Shown: in pieces, positions 17,830 through 26,907 of the stretch
Layout: each line of letters begins with the position of its first letter
Position numbering within the stretch: the first letter of the stretch is position 1
The notes under the pieces: model-generated
Told to the model about the DNA's origin: nothing
Database searches by the model: none
What the model saw: only the letters and a program-made list of their open reading frames with translations
Source of the DNA: Gemmatimonadota bacterium
GTDB lineage: Bacteria > Gemmatimonadota > Gemmatimonadetes > Gemmatimonadales > GWC2-71-9
Assembly (NCBI GenBank): GCA_003222195.1
Contig: QHVB01000030.1
Location: 62,001 to 126,000, forward strand
DNA length: 64,000 bases
Reading direction: 5' to 3'
Program-made: the position numbers and the translations under genes

Positions 17830-20800
17830 ATGCGGCGTCTTGCGCAGATAGTTGGACTCGCCCTCACGCTCGTCGTACCCCAGGCTCATGCGCAGGCTCC
17901 TGTGTACACGTTTGGCGTGCCGCCGCTCGTCGGGCCACGCCAGCCGGCGCTGGCGCCCGGCGGCCGATTGGGCGCGCGCGTCCCGCCAGCACTCATCGCG
18001 CGCGCCTGGGCCGAGCGCGTGCTTGCTCGACGCGCATCGCTGTTCGCCGCCCTTTCGCCGCCCGCTGTATCCGCCCCCTCGCCGCCCGTTGTATCCGCCC
18101 CTTCGCCGCCCCTCGCCGCCCCATCGCCGGCAGCAGAAATCGGCATGAACCTCAATCTGCGACTGGAGCTCAAGGCGGATCAGTTCCGCAACCTGCGGTG
18201 CACGTCGCAGGAGCAGCAAGGCGCGCTCTCCGGCTGCAGCGCCGGTTTTCCGACGATCACCCCCAACCCGCAGTATGCCATCCGCACCGCCGGGATCGTC
18301 GGCCAGCGGCTGCATGTCGATGTGGATTTCGACAGCCAGCGGGAGTTCGATGCCAACAACAACCTCCACGTCTGGTACGAGGGGCTGGAAGACGAGATCC
18401 TGCGGCGCGTCGAAGCCGGCAATGTGACGTTCCAGGCGCCGCCGTCCCGCTTCATCACCGCGGCGATTCCCGCGAACAATTTCGGCGTGCAGGCGATCGC
18501 GCAGGTCGGTCCCGTCGAGTTCCGCGGGATCGTCGCGCAGCAGAAGGGCAACATCGTGAAGGACCGGTTCTATTCGGTCGGCGATGTGACGAGTCAGCCG
18601 CTCGACCGCGAAGCGCGCGATCTCGACTATGAATCCGGCCGGTTCTTCTTCGTCATCGATCCGGCGGCCGTCCCCGGATATCCCGCCCTCGACATTCTGC
18701 AACTCGACCTAATCACGAGGCCCGATTCCCTCACGGTCGGCGCCCTGCGCGTGTACCGGCGCCGCGCCATCCCGCCGAGCTCGAGCGGCAATCAAAACGC
18801 GGGTGGCGTGCGCGCCGTGGCCTGCGGGCCAGGACTCACCGCCATCGATTGCCGCGGGCAGCGCGAAGGCCCGTTCGAGTGGGAAGTCCTGCAGGAGGGG
18901 AAGGACTACTACGTCGATCCGACGGGGACGTGGTTCGCGCTCGCCAACCGGCTCGACCAGAGCGATTACCTGGCCGTCTCCTACATCACGGCGAGCCGCA
19001 GCGACTCGATCGGCACCTTTCCCGTCGCAGCGCGCAGCGACAGCGCGGTGGTCGATACGCTGCGGCTCGTGTACGACCCCAAGCCGGCGGTGAACGCGAC
19101 GTCGCCATCGTTCCGCTTCGAGATCCGCAACGCCTATCGGCTCGGCGGGCGGGAGATCGATCGGAGCAGCGCCGCGCTCACGCTGAGCGTGAACCAGCGG
19201 GAACGGGGGCCCACCGGCGAGACCTATCTCCAGCGACTGGGGGTGGCGCTGGCGAACGATCCCACTCAGTTCGACCAGTACAACCGGCTGTTTCCGCGGC
19301 TCCGCGATCCGAATCAGGGCGATCCGGTGCGCGATCTGTTCATCGTGTTCCCGCACCTCGCGCCGTTTGCCGATTCCAGCAAGCTCACGGCGACGGAGCG
19401 CAACGACTCGCTGTATCGCACGCCCCGCGCTTACCTCGCCACGCAGGGACCGCCGTCGGTCTTCGCGCTGCGCCTGCATATGCAGGCGACCGCGTCGCCC
19501 GACCGCTCGATGCTCTCGCTGAACAGCTTCCAGATCCGCGAAGGCAGCGAGCGGATCTACGTGCGCAACACCCTGCTCACGCGCGAAACCGACTACACGA
19601 TCGACTACACGACCGGCCAGGTGCAGTTCAAGAATCCCGATGCGCTGTTTCAGGGAGGGGGAGGAGCGGTACAGGTGCGGGCACAGTTCGAAGAGCGCGC
19701 GGCGTTTTCCATCGCGCCCACCACCACCTACGGCCTGTCGGCGCGCTATGACCTCGGAGCGACAGGGCAGGTAAACCTGCTGGGCATTTTCCAGCGCGAG
19801 CAAAGCACGTTCACGAGGCCCCCGCTCGGATTCGAGCCGGCGGCGGGATTCATCGGCGGCATCTCGACGCAGCTGCGGTTCCAGCGCGCCTCCTCGGCCC
19901 TGAGCATCAACGGCGAGCTGGCCTTCTCGAAGCCCTCGCCCAACCGCTTTGGCCAGGCGTATGTCGAGGAATTCGAAGGCTCGGCCGCGCGCTCCATCAA
20001 CCTCGCCGACAACGCGTGGCACTGGGGGAGCATCCCGACGTCCGGGCGCGGCGTTGAGCCGCTCGGCTTCAGCGCCGGATTCGATCCGAATCAGGCCGCA
20101 TTCCTGACCTGGCAGAGCCTGCCGTACGCGCTGAGCAATAATGGACTCGTGCCGCGGCAATTCCTGCCGCAGCAGATCGATCCTACGCTGCGGTTCACCG
20201 GCCAGGCGCAGGCCGCCGAGCCGGTGCTGTGGTTGACGCTCAAGCCGGACTCCGTCCTGGGGCTGGCGAATCAGGCCGGAGTCCCGAACTGGACGCGGCC
20301 GCCACAGAACACCCCGCGCTGGCGCTCGATCACGCAGGCGCTGTCGGCGACCGGAGTCGATCTGTCGCGCGTCGAGTTCCTGGAATTCTGGGTCTGGGAG
20401 GACGCGCCGCGCACCGCGCGCGCCAATCGCACGACTGTCCTGTTCGACTTCGGCGGCGTGTTCGAGGACGCACTCGCATTCGTGCCGGACTCGTTCAGAG
20501 TGACGGGGGGGGGAGCAGATACAACGTACCGCGGCGCGCGGCGCGCGGGCGCAGGCCGCCTGGACTCCGAGCGCGATCCGCGGACGCAGACGTGGAGCGC
20601 GACGTTGAACGACGAAGGCATCCTGTCCGATCGCGTGGTGGACGGGATCGTCGATGCCACGCGCGGCGTCGTCGTGGACACACTGCCGCTCTGCTCGGCG
20701 ACGCAGAACGGTCAATTCATCCCATTCCTGTTCGGTGATATTCGGTCGCGCTGCGGGCGGCACAATGGCGCGGTCGATACCGAGGACCTGGACGGCGACT

Positions 20801-23800
20801 TCGTGCTCGACTCGACGAGCGGCGTACGCACCGCGGAGAGCTTCGTGCGGTACGTGTTTCCGATCGGGGACGACCGGTTCTTCGTCCGCAATGGCGGAAT
20901 GGACGGGGCGGGCGGCGCGCAGTGGCGCCTCTACCGCATTCCATTTCGCACCGACACGCTGCAGATCGGCAATCCGAGTCTCCGGCAAATCCAGTCGCTC
21001 CGCATCACGATCGTGGCGGCGGCCCCGGCGGGTGGGGGTCCCGAGGCGGAGCTGCCGTTGGCCCTGTCGCGCGTGCGCTTGGTCGGGAGCACCTGGGTGA
21101 AGCGCGCCGACACGCCGATCCTGGGCATCGGCGGCGAGCGCGGGACGGGCACGGGAGAAGTCGTGGCGTCGGTGGTCAGCACGGAGAACCAGGACCTCGG
21201 CTACACGCCGCCGCCGGGCGTCGTGGACGAGGCGGGCCAGAAGAACGCGACCTTTCAGATCGGGGCGACCGAGATCAACGAGCGTTCGATGCGGCTGCTC
21301 GCCAGCGGACTCGGTCTGGGCCAGCGGGCCGAAGCGTATCTCCGCTTCACCACGGAAGGCGACAAGAACTTCCTCAAGTATCGCACGCTGCGGGTGTGGG
21401 CGCGGGGGCGCGGCGTCGGCTGGGAGGACGGCGACCTCGAGTTCTTCATCAAAGCAGGGAAAGACCAGGACAACTTCTATATGTACCACGCGCCGGCGAA
21501 GACGACTTCATGGGAGCCGGAGGTCGTGGTGCAGTTCGAGCGCTGGCTGGGGCTGCGCGCGCGCATCGAGCAGGCTTGGCTGCGCGGTGACACGGCGCAG
21601 ATCTATCCCGGCTGCCCCGACTCCAGTCTCCTGGTTCCTGACTCCTCGTATGTCATGTGCGACGGCCCGTACATCGCGCACGTGCGCGACCCGGGCACCG
21701 CGCCGCCGAATCTGGCCCGCGTGCAGGAAATCGCGGCGGGGATGTGGCGCATCCAGACAGCGGTGGTCATCGATCAGGCGGAATTATGGGTGGACGACAT
21801 CCGACTGGGCGACGTCGTGCGTGAGACGGGCGCGGCCGGCGCCGTGGACATCGCGCTCGCGGCAGCCGATGTGGCGGATCTCGCGCTCAGCCTGTCGCGG
21901 CGGGATGGGAACTTCCGGCAACTCGCCGAGGATCCGTCGTACTCCACCGACAACTCCGCCACGGTCAGCGGCACGGTGCGGATGGACCGCTTCCTGCCGC
22001 ATCGTTGGGGGCTCTCCATTCCCGTCACGTTCCAGCGCACGCTCAGCGGCAGCGAGCCGTTCTATCTGAGCGGCACCGACATTCGCGCCGACGCGTTGCA
22101 AGGTCTCCGCACGCCTCACAGCGGGGCGGCGAGCTACGGGTTTTCGGCGCGTCGCGTTCACCAGGCGAGCGGCAGGCTCGGACGCTGGCTGCTCGATCCG
22201 CTGTCGGTGACTGGCGCGTACGCGAGTGGGGATACGCGGGCGTCCTTGTCGCGGGCCAGCTCGTCGGACTACGCGTTTAATCTCGACTACACCGCGTCGC
22301 CCAACGCCACGCTGCTCAAGGTCGCTGGGCTGGCGCTGCGTCTCAATCCGTCCCGCATCCATTTTCGCTCGGGCCTGATCGGCAGCGACGCGCAACGCTT
22401 CACGTTTCTGGTGCCCATCGCACAACGTGCCGACACGGCGCCGCCCGCGATCTCGCGGACGCGACTGTGGCAGAACTCCGGCGGCGTGCAGCTCACGCCA
22501 TTGGCCGGCGTGCAGCTCGGCGTCGATGCGGTGTCGACGCGAGACCTGCGCGACTATGGCGATTCGACCACGATGGGCCGGCTGATTCGCCAGCAGCGCT
22601 CGTCGCTGTGGGGCGGCGACATCGGTCTGGAAACCCAGCGGTTACTCACGACGTCGCTCGCGCTCACGCCCCGCGTCGCGGGAGGCTGGTTCCGGCCGCG
22701 GGCCACGGTCGGATCTTCGTTCACGTTCACGCGCGACCCCAACGCGCGCCAGCCGGCGCGTACCGAGGGCGATACCGCGGGCGAGTTTCGCGTGCCGGCC
22801 GCGTTCAGCAACGGGCGCCGGGTCGAAACCGGCGCTCAGCTCGACGCGCGCCTGCTGGGGCAGGCGATCTTCGGCGACTCGTCGGCGCTGGCCGCGTGGC
22901 TCGGCCGCATCACGGGACTCGATGTGACATACAGTGCGCAGGAGGGGTCGACGTTCGGCCGGGCCACGGACGCGCCGGATGCGGGCTATCAACTGGCGCT
23001 GGGTGGATTCGGCGGCTTCCGCCAGGTGGGCGGATTGCTCGCCACCGCGGCGACGCAGACCAGGACGCTGTCGACCGGGGGCGCGGCCATCTTGCCGCTG
23101 GGACTGCGCGCCAACGTGACGTACCGGCTGACGCGAGGGGTGGTCTGGACGCTGCGTGCCGACGAGCAAGTACAGATCAATACCCGGGCAGTGGACTGGC
23201 CGAACGGCTCGATTAGCTGGACCGTCTCTCCCTCGCGCCAGCTGATCGGCCGGATATTGACCAACATCAATGCCCGGTTGGGGTATCGCCGGTCGGAGTC
23301 GGTGAACGAGCAACCGGGTTTTGCCTCGCCCGGGACTGTCACCCTGAACAGCACGATCGAGAAAGCGTTTACTCCCGCGGCATCGTTCACCTGGGTGGGC
23401 GGGGTCTTCACGAGCTTCGACATGTCGCGGACATCCTCGGATCGTGTGAGCGCGGGAAACCTGTTTCGCAGCGAGCGCAACGCGCTGAACACGACCGTCA
23501 CCTTCTCGTTCCGCCCTCCGACCCGGGGCCGCTGGCGCTCCAACATCCGCACCACGGCGGGGTATTCGGTGGCGGACAACACGACCTGCCTGCGCCGCGC
23601 GGGGCAGGTACCATGCATCCCCTATGTGGACAGCAGGCAGTCACAAGCCCAGCTTACACTGGACACCGATCTCCCGACCAATATGAGCGCTGGACTCCAG
23701 ATGGCTTACGTACTGAATGAAGAGCGCCAAACCAACCGCAAGATCTCGCAGTTTGTGATCACGGCCTTCGTCCAACTCTCGACGAGCGTGGGACAAATCC

Positions 23801-23805
23801 GATGA
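17830..23805 (+). CDS. sprA: SprA homologue (giant outer-membrane beta-barrel, T9SS translocon type)
   Basis: A 1991-aa protein with a signal peptide ending QAHA at residue 21 and Gln22 as the predicted mature start. A Pro/Ser-rich stretch (near residues 75-100, repeating VSAPSPP) follows. SprA-like segments include LEFWVWEDAPRTARANRTTV with VLFDFGGVFEDAL, FVRYVFPIGDDRFFVRNGG and QWRLYRIPF. The remainder is predicted beta-strand-rich up to the C-terminus. In Bacteroidetes SprA is the 36-strand type 9 secretion pore of about 2400 aa; this one is shorter. The frame remains open upstream of 17830 across lptF, but the signal peptide fixes the start. The stop overlaps the next gene (ATGA). No other T9SS gene is in the window. 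Confidence 0.82.
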   Translation: MRRLAQIVGLALTLVVPQAHAQAPVYTFGVPPLVGPRQPALAPGGRLGARVPPALIARAWAERVLARRASLFAALSPPAVSAPSPPVVSAPSPPLAAPSPAAEIGMNLNLRLELKADQFRNLRCTSQEQQGALSGCSAGFPTITPNPQYAIRTAGIVGQRLHVDVDFDSQREFDANNNLHVWYEGLEDEILRRVEAGNVTFQAPPSRFITAAIPANNFGVQAIAQVGPVEFRGIVAQQKGNIVKDRFYSVGDVTSQPLDREARDLDYESGRFFFVIDPAAVPGYPALDILQLDLITRPDSLTVGALRVYRRRAIPPSSSGNQNAGGVRAVACGPGLTAIDCRGQREGPFEWEVLQEGKDYYVDPTGTWFALANRLDQSDYLAVSYITASRSDSIGTFPVAARSDSAVVDTLRLVYDPKPAVNATSPSFRFEIRNAYRLGGREIDRSSAALTLSVNQRERGPTGETYLQRLGVALANDPTQFDQYNRLFPRLRDPNQGDPVRDLFIVFPHLAPFADSSKLTATERNDSLYRTPRAYLATQGPPSVFALRLHMQATASPDRSMLSLNSFQIREGSERIYVRNTLLTRETDYTIDYTTGQVQFKNPDALFQGGGGAVQVRAQFEERAAFSIAPTTTYGLSARYDLGATGQVNLLGIFQREQSTFTRPPLGFEPAAGFIGGISTQLRFQRASSALSINGELAFSKPSPNRFGQAYVEEFEGSAARSINLADNAWHWGSIPTSGRGVEPLGFSAGFDPNQAAFLTWQSLPYALSNNGLVPRQFLPQQIDPTLRFTGQAQAAEPVLWLTLKPDSVLGLANQAGVPNWTRPPQNTPRWRSITQALSATGVDLSRVEFLEFWVWEDAPRTARANRTTVLFDFGGVFEDALAFVPDSFRVTGGGADTTYRGARRAGAGRLDSERDPRTQTWSATLNDEGILSDRVVDGIVDATRGVVVDTLPLCSATQNGQFIPFLFGDIRSRCGRHNGAVDTEDLDGDFVLDSTSGVRTAESFVRYVFPIGDDRFFVRNGGMDGAGGAQWRLYRIPFRTDTLQIGNPSLRQIQSLRITIVAAAPAGGGPEAELPLALSRVRLVGSTWVKRADTPILGIGGERGTGTGEVVASVVSTENQDLGYTPPPGVVDEAGQKNATFQIGATEINERSMRLLASGLGLGQRAEAYLRFTTEGDKNFLKYRTLRVWARGRGVGWEDGDLEFFIKAGKDQDNFYMYHAPAKTTSWEPEVVVQFERWLGLRARIEQAWLRGDTAQIYPGCPDSSLLVPDSSYVMCDGPYIAHVRDPGTAPPNLARVQEIAAGMWRIQTAVVIDQAELWVDDIRLGDVVRETGAAGAVDIALAAADVADLALSLSRRDGNFRQLAEDPSYSTDNSATVSGTVRMDRFLPHRWGLSIPVTFQRTLSGSEPFYLSGTDIRADALQGLRTPHSGAASYGFSARRVHQASGRLGRWLLDPLSVTGAYASGDTRASLSRASSSDYAFNLDYTASPNATLLKVAGLALRLNPSRIHFRSGLIGSDAQRFTFLVPIAQRADTAPPAISRTRLWQNSGGVQLTPLAGVQLGVDAVSTRDLRDYGDSTTMGRLIRQQRSSLWGGDIGLETQRLLTTSLALTPRVAGGWFRPRATVGSSFTFTRDPNARQPARTEGDTAGEFRVPAAFSNGRRVETGAQLDARLLGQAIFGDSSALAAWLGRITGLDVTYSAQEGSTFGRATDAPDAGYQLALGGFGGFRQVGGLLATAATQTRTLSTGGAAILPLGLRANVTYRLTRGVVWTLRADEQVQINTRAVDWPNGSISWTVSPSRQLIGRILTNINARLGYRRSESVNEQPGFASPGTVTLNSTIEKAFTPAASFTWVGGVFTSFDMSRTSSDRVSAGNLFRSERNALNTTVTFSFRPPTRGRWRSNIRTTAGYSVADNTTCLRRAGQVPCIPYVDSRQSQAQLTLDTDLPTNMSAGLQMAYVLNEERQTNRKISQFVITAFVQLSTSVGQIR
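21616..21650. repeat. Heptamer-period repeat D (inside sprA)
   Basis: Five 7-base units, consensus CCNGNCT. Translated as DSSLLVPDSSY. Confidence 0.8.
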
Positions 23806-24725
23806 GGTCGTGCATCGGGGGTCGTGCGTCGTGCGTGGCGGTGCTTGTTGCCCTAGCGTGTCAGGCACGTGCGGGAGATGGGGGCAACAAGAGCCCGGTC
23901 GAATTCAACGGACGGACCGCGCTCACCTACATCCAGCGGCAGATGTCGTTCGGCCCGCGGATCCCCAATAAACCCGGTCATCAGCAGGAAGCCGACTGGC
24001 TTCTCACCGAGCTGCGCGCCCGGGCCGATACGGTGATCGTGCAGGAGATCACGCATCGCTTGCGCAACGGCGAGGTGCTGCATTTGCGGAATTTCTTCGC
24101 GCGGTTCCGCCCGGAGGCGACAGAGCGGGTGCTGTTCCTGGCGCATTGGGACACGCGACCCATGGCGGACAAGAGTGCCAACCTCGCCCAGCAGCGCATG
24201 CCGGTGCCCGGCGCCAACGACGGCGCGTCTGGGGTCGCCGTGCTCTTGGGCGTCGCGGATGCGCTCAAGGCTCGGCCACCCGCCAACGGGGTCGATCTCC
24301 TGTTCGTCGACGGAGAGGACTACGGAGACTTTGCCGATACGAGCGACGTCCTGATTGGGTCGCGCTGGTTCGCGGCGCATCAGCCCCCGGGCTATCAGCC
24401 GCTGTTCGCCGTGCTGTTCGACATGGTGGGCGACAAGGACCTACAGATCTATCAGGAAGGCCAGTCCGTCGCGTTCGCGCCCGAAGTGGTGCAGCGTGTG
24501 TGGCGGGTCGCCGCCGAGCGCGGTCACGAACGGCAATTCATTCCAAGTGTGCGGCACACGCTGACCGACGACCACGTCTCGTTACAGAAGGCGGGAATTC
24601 ACGCGATCGACGTCGTCGACTTTGACTATCCGTACTGGCACACCACCGAGGACACGATCGACAAGGTCAGCGCGGAAAGTCTGCAGATTGTTGGTGATGT
24701 CGCCGTTTCTTTGACACGACAGTAG
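23802..24725 (+). CDS. M28-family glutaminyl-peptide cyclotransferase-like lipoprotein
   Basis: A 307-aa exported protein (signal peptide with Cys20, probable lipoprotein). The fold is that of M28 peptidases, but the motif set matches bacterial glutaminyl cyclases: LAHWDTRPMAD, GANDGASGVAVLL (zinc Asp), LLFVDGEDYGD (catalytic Glu and zinc ligand), FDMVGDKD (Asp) and TDDHVSLQKAGI followed by YWHTTEDTID (zinc His). Such enzymes turn an N-terminal Gln of exported proteins into pyroglutamate. It overlaps the SprA-like gene by ATGA, so the two are co-translated. The signal-peptide codons 23807-23841 are built from a 7-bp-period repeat. An ordinary aminopeptidase activity is the alternative. Confidence 0.8.
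   Translation: MRSCIGGRASCVAVLVALACQARAGDGGNKSPVEFNGRTALTYIQRQMSFGPRIPNKPGHQQEADWLLTELRARADTVIVQEITHRLRNGEVLHLRNFFARFRPEATERVLFLAHWDTRPMADKSANLAQQRMPVPGANDGASGVAVLLGVADALKARPPANGVDLLFVDGEDYGDFADTSDVLIGSRWFAAHQPPGYQPLFAVLFDMVGDKDLQIYQEGQSVAFAPEVVQRVWRVAAERGHERQFIPSVRHTLTDDHVSLQKAGIHAIDVVDFDYPYWHTTEDTIDKVSAESLQIVGDVAVSLTRQ
23807..23841. repeat. Heptamer-period repeat G (glutaminyl-cyclase-like gene start)
   Basis: Five 7-base units with GTCGTGC three times, in the signal-peptide codons. Confidence 0.8.
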
Positions 24726-24749
24726 CACCGGACGTCCTCATCTTGGGGA

Positions 24750-25139
24750 ATGGATGATCGCCGTGCTGCGTTGATGCTCGCCTGCCTCGCGCTCGCCGGC
24801 GCCGGCGTTCGCCACTTCCTCTCGCCCTCTCCTTCAACTCCACCAGGTGACGTCCAACTGCAGTCTTCGTCCATCCCACGTCCCGATGCGTTGCGAGAAG
24901 CGGCCCGCCGCGCGGCTCAACTCGCCCGTCCGCTCCTGCCGGGGGAGCGAATTGATCTGGATAAGGCGGACGTGAGCGAAATCACACGGTTGCCGCGCGT
25001 TGGTCCCGCGCTCGCGCAGCGCATCGTTGCCTGGCGTACCGAACACGGTCCATTTGGCAGTCTCGCGCGCCTCGACAGCGTGCCTGGCGTGGGTGCCAAA
25101 TTATTAGACGCGATCCGCCCTTTCGTCGTCCAGCCTTGA
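24750..25139 (+). CDS. ComEA-like helix-hairpin-helix DNA-binding protein
   Basis: A 129-aa protein with an N-terminal membrane anchor (ALMLACLALAGAGV), a Pro/Ser-rich spacer, and a C-terminal double helix-hairpin-helix (IDLDKADVSEITRLPRVGPA and GSLARLDSVPGVGAKLLDAI). This is the ComEA layout: an envelope protein that binds incoming double-stranded DNA in transformation, normally pulled in with the help of type IV pili. Its position just before pilB supports that role. The start has no ribosome site; CATCTTGGGG directly precedes it, suggesting a leaderless transcript. Confidence 0.85.
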   Translation: MDDRRAALMLACLALAGAGVRHFLSPSPSTPPGDVQLQSSSIPRPDALREAARRAAQLARPLLPGERIDLDKADVSEITRLPRVGPALAQRIVAWRTEHGPFGSLARLDSVPGVGAKLLDAIRPFVVQP

Positions 25140-25185
25140 CCCGGCTAACCCCGACTCCCATTTTAGTCCCTTCAAATTCAACGAG

Positions 25186-26895
25186 TTGCGTACGGCGAGC
25201 GTTGCGATCACCCAGGACAAGCTCGGCGAGATTCTTGTCCGTGAAGGCCTGATCACCCAGGAACAGCTCAGAAAGGCCCTTCTGGAGCAGAAAAACTCCG
25301 GGATGCGCCTGGGCTATACCTTGGTCAAACTGGGCTTTATAGAGGAAACTGAGGTCAGCAAAATGCTGGCCCGGCAGTACCGGATGCCGGCCGTCGACCT
25401 GTCGCGCTTCGAGGTCGACCCCAAGATCCTGAAGCTCCTCCCCCCCGACATCGCCGCCAAGCACACCGTCCTCCCTCTGAAACGGGAGGGGAGGACCCTC
25501 ACGGTGGCCATCGCCGATCCTAACAACGTGACGGCGATCGAGGACATCAAGTTCATCACGCGCTGCGACGTCTTCCCGGTCATCGCGGGGGAGTACACCC
25601 TGCGCAACGCGATAGACCGCTATTACCAGCAGTCCGACGCCCAGCTCCAGAGCCTGCTCAAGAGCGTCGAGCAGGAAGAGGATCTCGAGGTCGTGGAGGA
25701 TCAGGAGGACGAGGACGTCAAGGCGCAGGACCTGGCGGACGACGCCCCCGTCGTCAAGCTGATCAATGGGCTGCTGACCGACGCCGTGAAGCGCGGGGCG
25801 TCGGACATCCATATCGAGCCGTTCGAGCACGAGATGCGGGTGCGGTACCGCGTCGACGGGGCGCTGCAGGAAGTGATGAAGCCGCCCGTGAAGATGCGCG
25901 CCGCGCTCACGTCGCGCGTGAAGATCATGGCGCAGCTCAACATCGCCGAGCGCCGTGTGCCGCAGGACGGGCGCATCAAGCTCAAGATGGGCGCGCGCGT
26001 GATCGATTTCCGCGTGTCGACGCTGCCCGTCCTGTTCGGCGAGAAGATCGTACTCCGTATTCTCGACAAGGGCAACCTGACGCTCGACCTCAAGACCTTC
26101 GGCTTCGAGCCCAAGGCGGAAGAGAACCTGCTCAGGGCGATCGAGAACCCCTACGGCATGGTGCTGGTGACGGGGCCCACAGGTTCCGGCAAGACCACGA
26201 CGCTATACTCGGCGCTCTCGCGGATCAACCAGATCGACGTGAACATCATGACCGCCGAGGACCCGGTCGAATACAACCTGCTCGGCATCAATCAAGTGTT
26301 GGTGCGGAACGAAGTGGGGATGACGTTCGCGGCGGCGCTGAAGGCGTTCCTGCGCCAGGACCCGAACATCATCATGGTCGGCGAGATCCGCGATCTCGAG
26401 ACCGGATCGATCGCGATCAAGGCGGCGCTCACGGGACACCTCGTGCTGTCGACGCTGCACACCAACGACGCGCCCTCGACGATCACGCGCATGGTGGACA
26501 TGGGCATCGAGCCGTTCAACGTTGCGAGTGCGGTGAATCTGGTTGTGGGTCAGCGGCTGGTGCGGCGCATCTGCAAGGAGTGCAAGCAGCAGCACGAGTA
26601 CTCCCCCGAGGAGATGCACGCCTTCGCCATCGACAAGAAGGAAGGGCCGTTCTTCAAGGGCGCCGGCTGCGAAACGTGCGCCGGCACCGGATACCGCGGG
26701 CGGCAAGGCCTGTACGAGGTCATGGCGCTGACGAGTCCGCTGCGGCGCGAGATCCTGAAGGGGGCATCCACCGAAGAGCTGCGGGATCTCGCGGTCAAGG
26801 AAGGGATGCTGACGTTGCGCATGGACGGCATGCTGAAGGTCAAGAAGGGTGTCACGACGCTCGAAGAAGTCGTCAAAGAAACCGCTGCCGGATAA
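25186..26895 (+). CDS. pilB: Type IV pilus extension ATPase PilB
   Basis: A 569-aa protein, TTG start at 25186. The N-terminal MshEN/T2SSE_N domain (KLGEILVREGLITQEQLRKA onward, about 1-150) precedes the ATPase core. Walker A is VTGPTGSGKTTTLY near residue 330, Walker B is IIMVGEIRDLETG near 395, and a zinc-binding tetracysteine (CKEC near 462, CETC near 494) ends the core as in GspE/PilB. It powers pilus polymerisation at the inner membrane with PilC. It heads pilB-pilT-pilC, the same order as in Myxococcus. Confidence 0.95.
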   Translation: MRTASVAITQDKLGEILVREGLITQEQLRKALLEQKNSGMRLGYTLVKLGFIEETEVSKMLARQYRMPAVDLSRFEVDPKILKLLPPDIAAKHTVLPLKREGRTLTVAIADPNNVTAIEDIKFITRCDVFPVIAGEYTLRNAIDRYYQQSDAQLQSLLKSVEQEEDLEVVEDQEDEDVKAQDLADDAPVVKLINGLLTDAVKRGASDIHIEPFEHEMRVRYRVDGALQEVMKPPVKMRAALTSRVKIMAQLNIAERRVPQDGRIKLKMGARVIDFRVSTLPVLFGEKIVLRILDKGNLTLDLKTFGFEPKAEENLLRAIENPYGMVLVTGPTGSGKTTTLYSALSRINQIDVNIMTAEDPVEYNLLGINQVLVRNEVGMTFAAALKAFLRQDPNIIMVGEIRDLETGSIAIKAALTGHLVLSTLHTNDAPSTITRMVDMGIEPFNVASAVNLVVGQRLVRRICKECKQQHEYSPEEMHAFAIDKKEGPFFKGAGCETCAGTGYRGRQGLYEVMALTSPLRREILKGASTEELRDLAVKEGMLTLRMDGMLKVKKGVTTLEEVVKETAAG

Positions 26896-26907
26896 GGAGA
26901 GGAAGCA

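Noticed and set aside
18709..21489. 926-codon open frame antisense to sprA
   Set aside because: It lies wholly within a gene with clear protein motifs, is rich in Arg/Ala/His as expected of an antisense frame in high-GC DNA, and has no recognisable domain.
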